NCBI GenBank assembly: GCA_966211965.1
Contig: CBIHON010000025.1
Span: forward strand, 17,373-81,372
DNA: 64,000 nucleotides
Origin: CBIHON01 sp966211965
GTDB lineage: Bacteria > Pseudomonadota > Gammaproteobacteria > Burkholderiales > Burkholderiaceae_D
Direction of reading: 5' to 3'
Position numbers and translations under genes: made by a program. Below the pieces are notes generated by a model, which was not told the DNA's origin, did no database searches, and saw only the letters and a list, made by a program, of their open reading frames with translations. Position 1 is the first letter of the stretch, and every line of letters starts with the position of its first letter. Of this stretch, positions 31,639 through 39,211 are shown piece after piece.

Positions 31639-33039
31639 TCAATGAATGCCTGCACTGGCACGTGCAGCGTTGAAGTCAAGGACCTTGCCGCCGTACTGTT
31701 TGGCCCAAGCTTCGGCGGATTCCTTCAACAGGAAGGCGCTCACTTCATTTTTCGCATTGACGAACCAGGCATCGACTGCAAACAGCTTCAAGCCGTTGTT
31801 GCGGTCGTGCGCATATACCACGCGCACCTTTTTGCCGGCTTTTTCCAGCTTCCCCAACTCGGCAAACGCCGCTTCGGCCGAGGCATAGTTGCGCACCAGC
31901 GGTTCGCCTTCCACCCAGATTTGCGCAAGGCGCTTGAAGTCGGTGATCGTCTTGCCGTTGGCGGCGTCCTTGCCGTTTAGCGGCAGTTTCGCGTAATTCT
32001 TCAAGCTCGCGTCGTAGTCCAGGCCGGCTTGCTTGAACGCAGCGCGGATGTACTGATCGTTGATGAAGAGGTTGGCATCGAGATCGGTTTCGGTACGCTT
32101 CATCAGGCGCAGGGTGTCGATCGAGGTTTTCACGGCCTGGCGGTATTCCGGTTTCCAAGTGAAATCGCGTGTTTGCAAACCGAGCGGACCATGGAACAGA
32201 TAATTGACCTCGGCTTCGATGCCGGTCACTTTGGCAATCAGTTCGCTGTATTTTTCCGGCTCTGCGGCAATTATCTTGTCGGCTTCGATCGCGGCGCGCA
32301 GGAAGGCGGTCACGATTTCAGGATATTTTTTTGCGTAGCCGGCATCAACCAGGCTGCCATGCAAGGTCGGCGCGCCGGCTTGCGAACCATCAAAAATCTT
32401 GCGCGCGAATCCGCGATGTGGAAACAGTTCGGCAAACGGCACGAAATCGGCGTGCGCTTCGATCTTGTTGCTTTGCAGTGCAGAGCCGGCGACTTCCGGC
32501 GACTGGGTCACGATGGTCACATCCTTTTCCGGATCCCAGCCCTGAGCCTTGACGGCGCGCAGCAGCATGCCGTGCGCGGTGGAGGCAAATGGCACGGAGA
32601 TGGTTTTGCCTTTCAGTTCGGCCAGCGATTGCACCGGCGAGTTTTTCGGCACCACGATGCCGTTGCCGCTGCCGAGCGTGCTGCCGGACAGGACGGTGAC
32701 GAACAGGCTTTGCTTGCCGGCTTTTTGAAACGCAGCGCCGTTGAAGGAGCCCGGGAAATCGGCCATCGATCCGATGTCGAGTTTGCCGGCGACCATTTCA
32801 TTGGTCAGTGGAGCGCCGGAGGTGAAGTTTTTCCATTGGATGTCGTATTGAGCGTCCTTGTATTTGCCGTCGCGGGGCAGATATTTTTCGAGGAGTTTCA
32901 GCTCGCGGATCAGCAGGCCGCCGGTGGCGCAGTTGATAGTGGTGTCTTGCGTGCCGATGGCGATGCGGATGGTTTCGGCCTGGGTCGCGCTTACGGCTAA
33001 AGTCAGCAGCAGGCCGGCAAGTTTTTGGCTCAGGTACAT
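31639..33039 (-). CDS. ABC substrate-binding protein with C-terminal NosL-like domain
   Basis: 466 residues from the ATG at 33039 (GGAG upstream; signal peptide ends T-Q-A). The first ~330 residues are an NrtA/SsuA-type binding protein (I-A-I-G-T-Q-D-T-T, G-S-M-A-D-F-P, L-K-G-K-T-I-S-V-P-F). The last ~90 residues (V-V-Y-A-H-D-R-N-N, V-D-A-W-F-V, E-S-A-E-A-W-A-K-Q-Y-G-G-K-V-L) resemble NosL, a copper-binding lipoprotein domain, although I do not see its usual Met/Cys ligands. Usual binding proteins of this type are ~320-340 residues, so this is a fusion or an unusual extension. It lies with the AprA-like and ferredoxin genes. The domain call for the tail is by resemblance. Confidence 0.78.
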   Translation of the reverse strand: MYLSQKLAGLLLTLAVSATQAETIRIAIGTQDTTINCATGGLLIRELKLLEKYLPRDGKYKDAQYDIQWKNFTSGAPLTNEMVAGKLDIGSMADFPGSFNGAAFQKAGKQSLFVTVLSGSTLGSGNGIVVPKNSPVQSLAELKGKTISVPFASTAHGMLLRAVKAQGWDPEKDVTIVTQSPEVAGSALQSNKIEAHADFVPFAELFPHRGFARKIFDGSQAGAPTLHGSLVDAGYAKKYPEIVTAFLRAAIEADKIIAAEPEKYSELIAKVTGIEAEVNYLFHGPLGLQTRDFTWKPEYRQAVKTSIDTLRLMKRTETDLDANLFINDQYIRAAFKQAGLDYDASLKNYAKLPLNGKDAANGKTITDFKRLAQIWVEGEPLVRNYASAEAAFAELGKLEKAGKKVRVVYAHDRNNGLKLFAVDAWFVNAKNEVSAFLLKESAEAWAKQYGGKVLDFNAARASAGIH

Positions 33040-33160
33040 TTTTTCTCCAAGGAATTTGATTGTGCGGACATTCATTTCCTGCTGTGCCGCGATGAAGCGG
33101 TAGTTGGCTTCTATGTGTGACTTGGTCGGCATTGTCGAATTTTCCTGGTGAGTTTTTTTG

Positions 33161-33394
33161 CTAGCGCAGCAAATATGGAATATCCACGGTCACCGCTCCG
33201 GTAGGGCAATCCTTTTCGCATGGCATGCAGTACCAGCATTCATCGAACTTCATGTATGCCTTTCCCTTGACCATATCGATCGCGAGCACGTCGAGCGGGC
33301 AGACATCGACGCAGACTGTGCAGCCTTTATGTGCAATGCATAAATCCTCATCGACCTTCACGGGGACGCTGGTCGAACTAAAAGCAATGGGCAT
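33161..33394 (-). CDS. 2[4Fe-4S] ferredoxin-like protein
   Basis: 77 residues with two cysteine clusters, C-I-A-H-K-G-C-T-V-C-V-D-V-C-P and C-W-Y-C-M-P-C-E-K-D-C-P, enough for two [4Fe-4S] clusters. The first cluster has extra spacing (C-x5-C-x2-C-x3-C-P), as in AprB-like ferredoxins. It lies 12 bp after the flavoprotein gene, so it is probably the electron-transfer partner (beta subunit) of that flavoprotein, as AprB is for AprA. Confidence 0.92.
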   Translation of the reverse strand: MPIAFSSTSVPVKVDEDLCIAHKGCTVCVDVCPLDVLAIDMVKGKAYMKFDECWYCMPCEKDCPTGAVTVDIPYLLR

Positions 33395-33406
33395 CTGATC
33401 ACTCCT

Positions 33407-35152
33407 TTAAACAGAAACGGCTTGCGCTTCCTTGTTGATGTTCTTGTCAATCCGCAGGCGTTGATACGCAGCCTTTTCCCGTTCACCCAGGCTGACGATG
33501 TACGGATCGACCGGGCGTTTGAAGCAGGTCATCGAACTTCCAACTTTTTTTACCTGCACATGGACAAACCAATCCTTGTCGTTGCGCGCCGGGTAATCGA
33601 CCCGGTTGTGGTACAAGCCCCAACGGCTCTCGGTGCGATACAGCGAGGCGCGTGCCGCCAGTTCGGCGCAGTCACGGATCGCATGCACTTCCATCGCCCG
33701 CATCAGCTCGTGCGGATCGGAGGCCGACAGACGGTCCAGATCGGCGCGAATCGCCTCGAAGCGCGCCAACCCGATTTCCATCTTGCGCGTGACCTTGGGC
33801 GGTTGCAGGTAGTCATTGACCATGCGCCGCAATTTGTACTCGACTTGCGCCGGCGGCAAACCATCCTTGCGTGTCAGCGGCGCCCATACGCGTTCACGTT
33901 CGGCGTCAACCTGCGCCTCATCGACCTCGGCCAATCCTGTTTCGGCGCAATAGCGCGCTGCGCTTTCACCGGCGATCTTGCCGTAGACGAAGGCGCCCAG
34001 CATGTAGTTGTGCGGTACGCAAGCCAGATCGCCCGCCGCGTACAGTCCCGTCACCGTCGTCTCTGCATGCTCATTGACCCATACGCCGGAAGCTGAATGG
34101 CCGCTGCACAAGCCGATTTCCGAGATATGCATTTCCACCATCTGGCTTCGATAATCGGTACCGCGACCTGCATGAAAGCGGCCGCGGCTGGGACGCTCAT
34201 TGGTATGCAGAATGGTTTCGATGGTGCTGATCGTTTCTTCCGCCAAGTGGTTCAGCTTCAAAAATACCGGGCCGTTTCCGCCTTGCAGTTCGTTGTAGAA
34301 CTCTTGCATCATCTGGCCGCTCCAGTAGTCGCACTCGATGAAGCGCTCGCCCTTGTTGTTGGTGGTGAAGCCGCCGAACGGGCCGGTCACATAGGCGCAA
34401 GCCGGGCCGTTGTAATCCTTGATCAGCGGATTGATCTGGAAGCATTCGATGCCGGACAGTTCCGCACCGGCGTGATAAGCCATGCTGTAGCCGTCGCCGG
34501 CGTTGGTCGGGTTCTCATAGGTGCCGAACAGGTAGCCCGAGGCAGGCAGTCCGAGTCGTCCGGCGGCGCCGGTGGAGAGGATCACCGTCTTGGCGCGAAT
34601 CACGTGGAAGTCGCCGCTACGGCAATCGAAAGCCATCGCGCCGGCGATACTGCCGTCGGATGCCAGCAGCAGGCGGGTCGCCACCAGCCGGTTGGTGATG
34701 TCGACGCGCGTCTTTTTCAGTCGGCGATACAACACCTTTTTGATGTCGTGGCCTTCCGGCATCGGCAACACGTAAGTCCCCATGTGGTGCACCTTGCGCA
34801 TCGCATAGTCGCCGGTTTCATCCTTCTCGAACTTGACGCCCCATCGATCCAGTTCCTCGATCATCGGGTAACTGCCTTGCGCGTAGGCCATCACGGTTTT
34901 TTGATTGACGATGCCATCGTTGGCGGTGGTGATTTCTTTCACATACTGCTCCGGCGTTGCAAAACCAGGCACCACGGCATTGTTCAAACCGTCCATTCCC
35001 ATCGAGATCGCGCCGCTGCGTTTGACGTTGGCTTTTTCCAGCAGGAGGACGCGCAGTTTCGGATTGGCTTCCTTGGCTTTTACCGCCGCCATCGGCCCTG
35101 CGGTGCCGCCACCGATCACGAGCACATCAACGGTTTGTGTATGAGTTTGCAT
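33407..35152 (-). CDS. AprA-like FAD-dependent oxidoreductase (fumarate reductase/APS reductase superfamily)
   Basis: 581 residues from the ATG at 35152, just before the Rossmann motif V-I-G-G-G-T-A-G (~12-19). An in-frame extension to 35374 is not credible. K-R-S-G-A-I-S-M-G near 48, C-F-Q-I-N-P-L-I-K-D-Y-N-G-P-A-C-A-Y near 265 and L-Y-A-A-G-D-L-A near 395 match the APS reductase alpha subunit/fumarate reductase flavoprotein family. True AprA reduces APS to sulfite, or the reverse, with sat and dsr genes; none are here. With a ferredoxin partner and a sulfonate-type transporter, a redox step on an organosulfur compound is a reasonable guess. Confidence 0.85.
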   Translation of the reverse strand: MQTHTQTVDVLVIGGGTAGPMAAVKAKEANPKLRVLLLEKANVKRSGAISMGMDGLNNAVVPGFATPEQYVKEITTANDGIVNQKTVMAYAQGSYPMIEELDRWGVKFEKDETGDYAMRKVHHMGTYVLPMPEGHDIKKVLYRRLKKTRVDITNRLVATRLLLASDGSIAGAMAFDCRSGDFHVIRAKTVILSTGAAGRLGLPASGYLFGTYENPTNAGDGYSMAYHAGAELSGIECFQINPLIKDYNGPACAYVTGPFGGFTTNNKGERFIECDYWSGQMMQEFYNELQGGNGPVFLKLNHLAEETISTIETILHTNERPSRGRFHAGRGTDYRSQMVEMHISEIGLCSGHSASGVWVNEHAETTVTGLYAAGDLACVPHNYMLGAFVYGKIAGESAARYCAETGLAEVDEAQVDAERERVWAPLTRKDGLPPAQVEYKLRRMVNDYLQPPKVTRKMEIGLARFEAIRADLDRLSASDPHELMRAMEVHAIRDCAELAARASLYRTESRWGLYHNRVDYPARNDKDWFVHVQVKKVGSSMTCFKRPVDPYIVSLGEREKAAYQRLRIDKNINKEAQAVSV

Positions 35153-35643
35153 GTTGGCTTTTGACAATTTGGTTTGATTTATTTGGGGGAGGTGCGATTT
35201 GCCGGCGATACCGGAATGCACCGCCGCACGACGCCGTTCAGAATGCGTTCGCGCAGAATTTTCTAGCGGTGCCGGGGGCGATTCGACCGTGCGGAAATGT
35301 TTCATCGGAACAGTTTTCTGTGAACCTGTCATGACAGGTATTGATCTATGCGGCGCAGTGTAGCGATCAAACATAAGAGCGAGAACGAATCAAATCGCGC
35401 TTGCTTATGCAGAAAACGCAGAGGAAAGCGAGGACGCTACAGGTGCACGCGAGATCCATAAACCGAATAAGCGTTTTTGAAGACATACCCTGGCGCACAG
35501 CCGCATGTCGAGCGATGCCGCGAGCCATATGCACATTTCAAATAAAGAGCAGCGAAAGTATTCGTTCTATTTTTTTCTGAATTATTTAATCTGGCGTCTC
35601 TATAAAGCAGCACTATTTATCTGTCTTCACTCCAGGAAAAATC
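35153..35643. other. Intergenic region between divergent operons
   Basis: No gene. It must hold the promoters of the leftward flavoprotein operon and the rightward molbindin operon. The most striking site is the palindrome at 35334-35349. TGGCGCACAGCCGCA near 35490 recalls a sigma-54 site, but the spacing is one base short. Confidence 0.5.
35334..35349. promoter_or_regulatory. Perfect 16-bp palindrome, candidate operator
   Basis: ACCTGTCATGACAGGT is fully self-complementary and lies 182 bp upstream of the flavoprotein start. TGTCA/TGACA half-sites suit a dimeric regulator. No regulator gene adjoins; the binding protein is unknown. Confidence 0.45.
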
Positions 35644-35859
35644 ATGACCATCCAGGCAATCAACGTCCGCAATCAATTCAGAGGCAAAATCAAAACCATT
35701 ATCGAAGGCCCGGTCGTGTCGGAGGTCGATGTGGAAACGCCTGCCGGCATCGTCACATCGGTCATCACCACGCGTTCAATCAAAGACCTCGATCTGGTGC
35801 CGGGGTCTGAAGTGGTTGCGCTGATCAAGGCCACCGAAGTCTCCATCGCCAAGTTATAA
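35644..35859 (+). CDS. Molbindin-type (Mop/TOBE) protein, SsuF-like
   Basis: 71 residues, a single TOBE/Mop domain (N-Q-F-R-G-K-I-K-T-I, V-S-E-V-D-V-E-T, V-T-S-V-I-T-T-R-S-I, L-V-P-G-S-E-V-V-A-L-I-K-A-T-E-V). Mop proteins bind molybdate or similar oxyanions in the cytoplasm. A protein of this type, SsuF, is needed for use of organosulfur compounds in Pseudomonas putida, which fits the neighbouring sulfonate-type transporter. It heads a short rightward operon. Confidence 0.88.
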   Translation: MTIQAINVRNQFRGKIKTIIEGPVVSEVDVETPAGIVTSVITTRSIKDLDLVPGSEVVALIKATEVSIAKL

Positions 35860-35895
35860 CCTTCAATGCACGAACGCATTCTCAGGGAGGTCGTC

Positions 35896-36051
35896 ATGCA
35901 ATATCCTGCTCTCGCTCATTGTCTGGAATCCTTGTGCCGCAAGAGGCAAGCCGGGATGCCCGTCCGGCTCGACGGCAATCTCTGGGAAGTGCCGAAGTCT
36001 GCGCTCGATCGCGTCGGCATCTTGGCTGTGCTGCACGAAAGGGGGGCCTGA
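35896..36051 (+). CDS. Small protein of unknown function
   Basis: 51 residues from the ATG at 35896, which follows GGGAGGT by 6 nt; an in-frame ATG at 35866 lacks a ribosome site. It has a compact sequence with two cysteines (A-H-C-L-E-S-L-C) and L-W-E-V-P-K. Family not recognised. It lies between the molbindin gene and the RBBP9-like gene, 1 bp before the latter, so it is probably part of the same operon. Confidence 0.6.
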   Translation: MQYPALAHCLESLCRKRQAGMPVRLDGNLWEVPKSALDRVGILAVLHERGA

Positions 36052-36052
36052 T

Positions 36053-36631
36053 ATGGGACAACTTGCATCGGAAGTGCGCGTGCTGATTGTTCCCGGCTTG
36101 AACAACAGCGGACCGGGGCATTGGCAAACACGCTGGCAGCAACTTTATCCGGCGTTCGAGCGCGTCGAACAGGTGCGCTGGGATAGCCCGGAGCTTGAGG
36201 TCTGGTCGGCGCGCCTGGATCAGGTACTGCGCAGCGACGAGCGGCCCACGGTGATCGTCGCGCATAGTTTTGGTTGTTTGACGGCGGCGCATCGTGCCAC
36301 TTCAGGGGCGACCAATTTGATTGGAGCCTTGCTGGTCGCGCCGGCCGATCCGGAGAAGTTTGGGGTGTCGGACCTGTTGTGCGATGCGCGCTTGCCTTGT
36401 CCGTCGATTCTGATCGGCAGTACCGACGATCCGTGGATGACGGCGCATGAGGCGGCGCAATGGGCGCGCACATGGGGGAGCAAATTCGTCAATGCCGGTG
36501 CCGTAGGGCATATCAATGCGGAATCGGATTTGGGATATTGGATGTTTGGCTTGTTGCAGCTGCAACGGCTGTTGTCGATGACGAATGCGCCAGCTGCAAA
36601 GCATTTGGGCGAATATCGGTTCGCGGTATAG
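36053..36631 (+). CDS. RBBP9/YdeN-family alpha/beta hydrolase
   Basis: 192 residues. Starts with V-L-I-V-P-G-L-N-N-S-G-P-G-H-W-Q, the RBBP9/YdeN signature; nucleophile Ser in A-H-S-F-G-C (~70); acid D near S-T-D-D-P-W; final His in A-V-G-H-I-N-A-E-S. A small cytoplasmic serine hydrolase with unknown substrate. Genes of this family are often found beside sulfonate transport genes in Burkholderiales, which fits the location 1 bp after the small gene at 35896. Confidence 0.9.
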   Translation: MGQLASEVRVLIVPGLNNSGPGHWQTRWQQLYPAFERVEQVRWDSPELEVWSARLDQVLRSDERPTVIVAHSFGCLTAAHRATSGATNLIGALLVAPADPEKFGVSDLLCDARLPCPSILIGSTDDPWMTAHEAAQWARTWGSKFVNAGAVGHINAESDLGYWMFGLLQLQRLLSMTNAPAAKHLGEYRFAV

Positions 36632-36815
36632 GATGGTGCACCGTGTTTGGCGCTCGCTACGATCAGACGCTTACTGCGTGAACGGACTGGCCTTAGGCCC
36701 TGAACAGGTTCTTGATGAGAACAGACGCATGCCGGCTGCATGCTGTGTCTGCAGCTTATGACGGCCAGTGCAACACAGCATGTGTTCCGGATATATCACG
36801 CTTGGCCGAGAAAAG

Positions 36816-36871
36816 AAAATGGCTTACATGTTTTCACATATAAAAATGGCTTACATGTTTTCACATATAAG
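36816..36871. repeat. 27-bp tandem duplication
   Basis: The unit ATGGCTTACATGTTTTCAC with its AT-rich tail occurs twice, 27 bp apart (first at 36819, second at 36846). The second copy contributes one arm of the hairpin at 36845-36876. Confidence 0.85.
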
Positions 36872-36876
36872 CCATT
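36845..36876 (-). terminator. Former terminator of tRNA-Lys
   Basis: AATGGCTTA (36845-36853) pairs with TAAGCCATT (36868-36876). Read on the minus strand it is followed by a T-rich stretch. It lies just beyond the displaced 3' end of tRNA-Lys, so it probably ended that transcript before the element integrated. Confidence 0.6.
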
Positions 36877-36884
36877 GATTGTAC

Positions 36885-36933
36885 TGGTGGGCTGTGAGTG
36901 GCTCGAACACTCGACCTACGGATTAAGAGTCCG
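36885..36933. other. Left attachment site (displaced 3' part of tRNA-Lys)
   Basis: 49 bp identical to 44015-44063, the 3' part of tRNA-Lys up to the anticodon arm, including the CCA end. After 36933 the sequence departs from the tRNA. With the right copy it bounds a 7.2-kb element. Confidence 0.92.
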
Positions 36934-37102
36934 AAAAACAGTGCATTTCTAAGTGTTGATTAAAATATCCAAATCGCTTGAAACCCTTATGAAATAAGGA
37001 TTTTTAAGGGGATTTTCATTTTTTGATATTCCATTGTGTTGACAAATATTCCGATTAAGTGGTTACATGGCGGTTACATGGCGACTTACGGATTATTTGG
37101 AG

Positions 37103-38518
37103 ATGGCAAAAATCGCATTTACTGCTGGCCGGATTGAGAGGGCAATTTGCCCTGAAGGACTGGCGCAAACTTTCCTTTGGGATGAGGAAGCCAAGGGCTT
37201 GGGATTGCGGATTACGTCATCCGGTGCCAAGTCATTTATCTATCAAGGCAAGCTAAACGGGCAAACCATACGCCTGACCATTGGCAGTCCCAACACGTGG
37301 CCGATTGAAACCCAATGGGGCAAGGATGCGGACGGCAAGCGGGTAGAAACGCGCCGAGGTGCAAGGGAGGAGGCCCGCCGCTTGCAATCATTCATGGACC
37401 AAGGGATAGACCCGCGCCAACTGAAAGCCGAACAGCGTACCAAAGTAGAAGCGGCGCGGACGGAAGCGCAACGCCAAATCCTGACGCTGGGCGATGCGTG
37501 GCCCGTCTATTTGGAAGCCCGCAAAGCAAAGTGGAGCGAACGCAACTATCAGGACCATGTAAGGCTGGCTGCTGCTGGTGGAGAGAAGCGCAAACGTGGC
37601 AAGGGCGAGAAAACGGCCGGGCCGCTTGCTGCGCTCATGCCGGTGCTGCTGCCCGACCTTACCGCAAACCGCTTAGCCGAATGGCTCAAGAGCGAATCGG
37701 AAACCCGCCCGACCAACGCCGCGCAAAGTTATCGGCTGTTGCGGGCTTTCATTCGCTGGGCCGCCGACATGCCGGATTATCGCGGACTCATTGCGCCAGG
37801 TGCATACAGTGCGCGCATGGTCAAAGATGCCCTTCCCAAGAATCAAGCAAAGGAAGGCGACAGCCTGCAACGTGAGCAGTTGCGGGTATGGTTCGATGCT
37901 GTACGCAAGATTGGAAACCCCGTAATCAGCGCCTACCTGCAAGCCCTGTTATTAACTGGTGCCCGTCGCGAGGAAATGGCCGGGTTGCGCTGGGAAGATG
38001 TGGATTTTCAATGGCGAAGCCTTTCCATCCGCGACAAGGTGGAGGGAAACCGGGTTATTCCGCTTACGCCCTACCTTTCCAGTTTGCTGCTGAATCTGAA
38101 GCGCATTAATGACATGCCGTCGCCGACAAGGCTAAAAGAGCAGGGCGAAGCGCTGGATGATTGGAAGCCTTCGGAATGGGTGTTTTCAAGTAAAACCGCC
38201 GCCAATGGGCGTATTCAAGAGCCGCGTATTGCGCATACCAAGGCATTGGCCGCTGCTGGCCTGCCTCATGTATCACTGCATGGCCTGCGCCGGTCCTTTG
38301 GCACCTTATGCGAATGGGTTGAGATGCCTAGCGGTATCAGTGCGCAAATCATGGGACACAAGCCGAGCGCCTTAGCTGAAAGGCATTATCGCCGCCGCCC
38401 CTTGGACTTGCTGCGCAAATGGCACGACACCATTGAGGCTTGGATATTGGAGCAGGCCGGAATAGCCTTTGTGCCGGAACAGCCGGGTTTGCGAATCGTG
38501 GCGGCCGCATCTGAATAA
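37103..38518 (+). CDS. int: Tyrosine-type site-specific integrase
   Basis: 471 residues from the ATG at 37103 (GGAG directly before it; an alternative in-frame ATG lies at 37067 without a ribosome site). The N-terminal domain (L-W-D-E-E-A-K-G-L-G-L-R-I) is of the DUF4102 type found in P4-like integrases. The catalytic C-terminal domain shows L-L-L-T-G-A-R-R-E-E (Arg), V-S-L-H-G-L-R-R-S-F-G (His-x2-Arg), M-G-H-K-P and the nucleophile Tyr in E-R-H-Y-R-R. It lies 170 bp inside the left att site and should catalyse integration into tRNA-Lys. Confidence 0.93.
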   Translation: MAKIAFTAGRIERAICPEGLAQTFLWDEEAKGLGLRITSSGAKSFIYQGKLNGQTIRLTIGSPNTWPIETQWGKDADGKRVETRRGAREEARRLQSFMDQGIDPRQLKAEQRTKVEAARTEAQRQILTLGDAWPVYLEARKAKWSERNYQDHVRLAAAGGEKRKRGKGEKTAGPLAALMPVLLPDLTANRLAEWLKSESETRPTNAAQSYRLLRAFIRWAADMPDYRGLIAPGAYSARMVKDALPKNQAKEGDSLQREQLRVWFDAVRKIGNPVISAYLQALLLTGARREEMAGLRWEDVDFQWRSLSIRDKVEGNRVIPLTPYLSSLLLNLKRINDMPSPTRLKEQGEALDDWKPSEWVFSSKTAANGRIQEPRIAHTKALAAAGLPHVSLHGLRRSFGTLCEWVEMPSGISAQIMGHKPSALAERHYRRRPLDLLRKWHDTIEAWILEQAGIAFVPEQPGLRIVAAASE

Positions 38519-38571
38519 TTGCCGGATACGGTTTGGTCAGCCTTTAAAATACACATAAACATACATATAAT

Positions 38572-38850
38572 ATGCCTATGCGATACAGCTACGACCGCGC
38601 GAAAAAAGCAGCGAATTTAAAAAAGCACGGCCTGGACTTCGATGACGCACCGCAGGTAATCGAAAGCGGGAAAACCGTCACGTTTGAGGATAACCGCTTT
38701 GATTATGATGAGCCGCGATTCATCACGCTAGGGATGCTGGACGGGGCGGTAGTGTTTATCGTCACGACCGAATCAGATACGGAAATCCGCATTATTTCCA
38801 TGCGAAAGGCAGACAAACATGAGCAAAAAATCTACTTCGGCAACCTTTGA
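38572..38850 (+). CDS. brnT: BrnT-type toxin (DUF497)
   Basis: 92 residues, or 90 if translation starts at the second ATG (38578). Y-D-R-A-K-K-A-A-N-L-K-K-H-G-L-D-F-D-D-A, then E-D-N-R-F-D-Y-D-E-P-R and I-R-I-I-S-M-R-K-A match BrnT, a RelE-fold ribonuclease toxin. A TATAAT sits at 38566-38571, directly before the ATG, so the mRNA may be leaderless. It overlaps the antitoxin gene by 32 bp, the usual BrnTA order. Confidence 0.92.
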   Translation: MPMRYSYDRAKKAANLKKHGLDFDDAPQVIESGKTVTFEDNRFDYDEPRFITLGMLDGAVVFIVTTESDTEIRIISMRKADKHEQKIYFGNL

Positions 38851-39112
38851 TGAGGATGCGCCGATTACACAGGCCGACATTAAATCCGGCAAGTTGGTAT
38901 TGCGCAAGCGCGGCCCGACCGGGGCGGTTTTACCGAACAAGCAGCGCGTCAATATCTATCTGGACAGTGCCATCATTGAACACTTCAAATCAAAGGCCGG
39001 GGAGCGTGGTTATCAGACCTTGATTAACGATGCGCTCAAGCAGGCGCTGCAGGCGGAAAGCATTGAGGCGACGATTAAGAAGACAATCCGAGAAGAATTA
39101 CGGCGGCATTGA
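38819..39112 (+). CDS. brnA: BrnA-type antitoxin
   Basis: 97 residues. The C-terminal half is a ribbon-helix-helix-like domain (R-V-N-I-Y-L-D-S-A-I-I-E-H-F-K, G-E-R-G-Y-Q-T-L-I-N-D-A-L-K) typical of BrnA, which neutralises BrnT and represses its promoter. The overlap with the toxin gene couples translation. It probably stabilises the integrative element. Confidence 0.92.
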   Translation: MSKKSTSATFDEDAPITQADIKSGKLVLRKRGPTGAVLPNKQRVNIYLDSAIIEHFKSKAGERGYQTLINDALKQALQAESIEATIKKTIREELRRH

Positions 39113-39211
39113 CGATTTAAAGCGCCAGGCTACCCCGACGAGGGAGAAAAGCGGGAAGCCCTCTCCCGTCAGTCTGGTGCCTGTTTCATTGAAGGTGTTT
39201 GAAGGAACGCG

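Larger units (their letters stand above)
36632..36884. other. Intergenic region left of the integrative element
   Basis: No supported gene; a short frame (36740-36952) runs through the tandem repeat and the att site and is not credible. It carries a 27-bp tandem repeat and the old terminator of the tRNA-Lys gene. Confidence 0.6.

Noticed and set aside
35488..35503. Sigma-54 promoter in the molbindin upstream region
   Set aside because: GG and GC are nine, not ten, bases apart and the flanks do not match.
36885..36933. A second tRNA-Lys gene
   Set aside because: Only the 3' 49 bp are present; the acceptor 5' strand and D arm are missing, so it is an att fragment.
36740..36952. A 70-residue plus-strand ORF
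   Set aside because: It consists of a tandem repeat and the att site; the duplicated peptide is a by-product of the DNA repeat.
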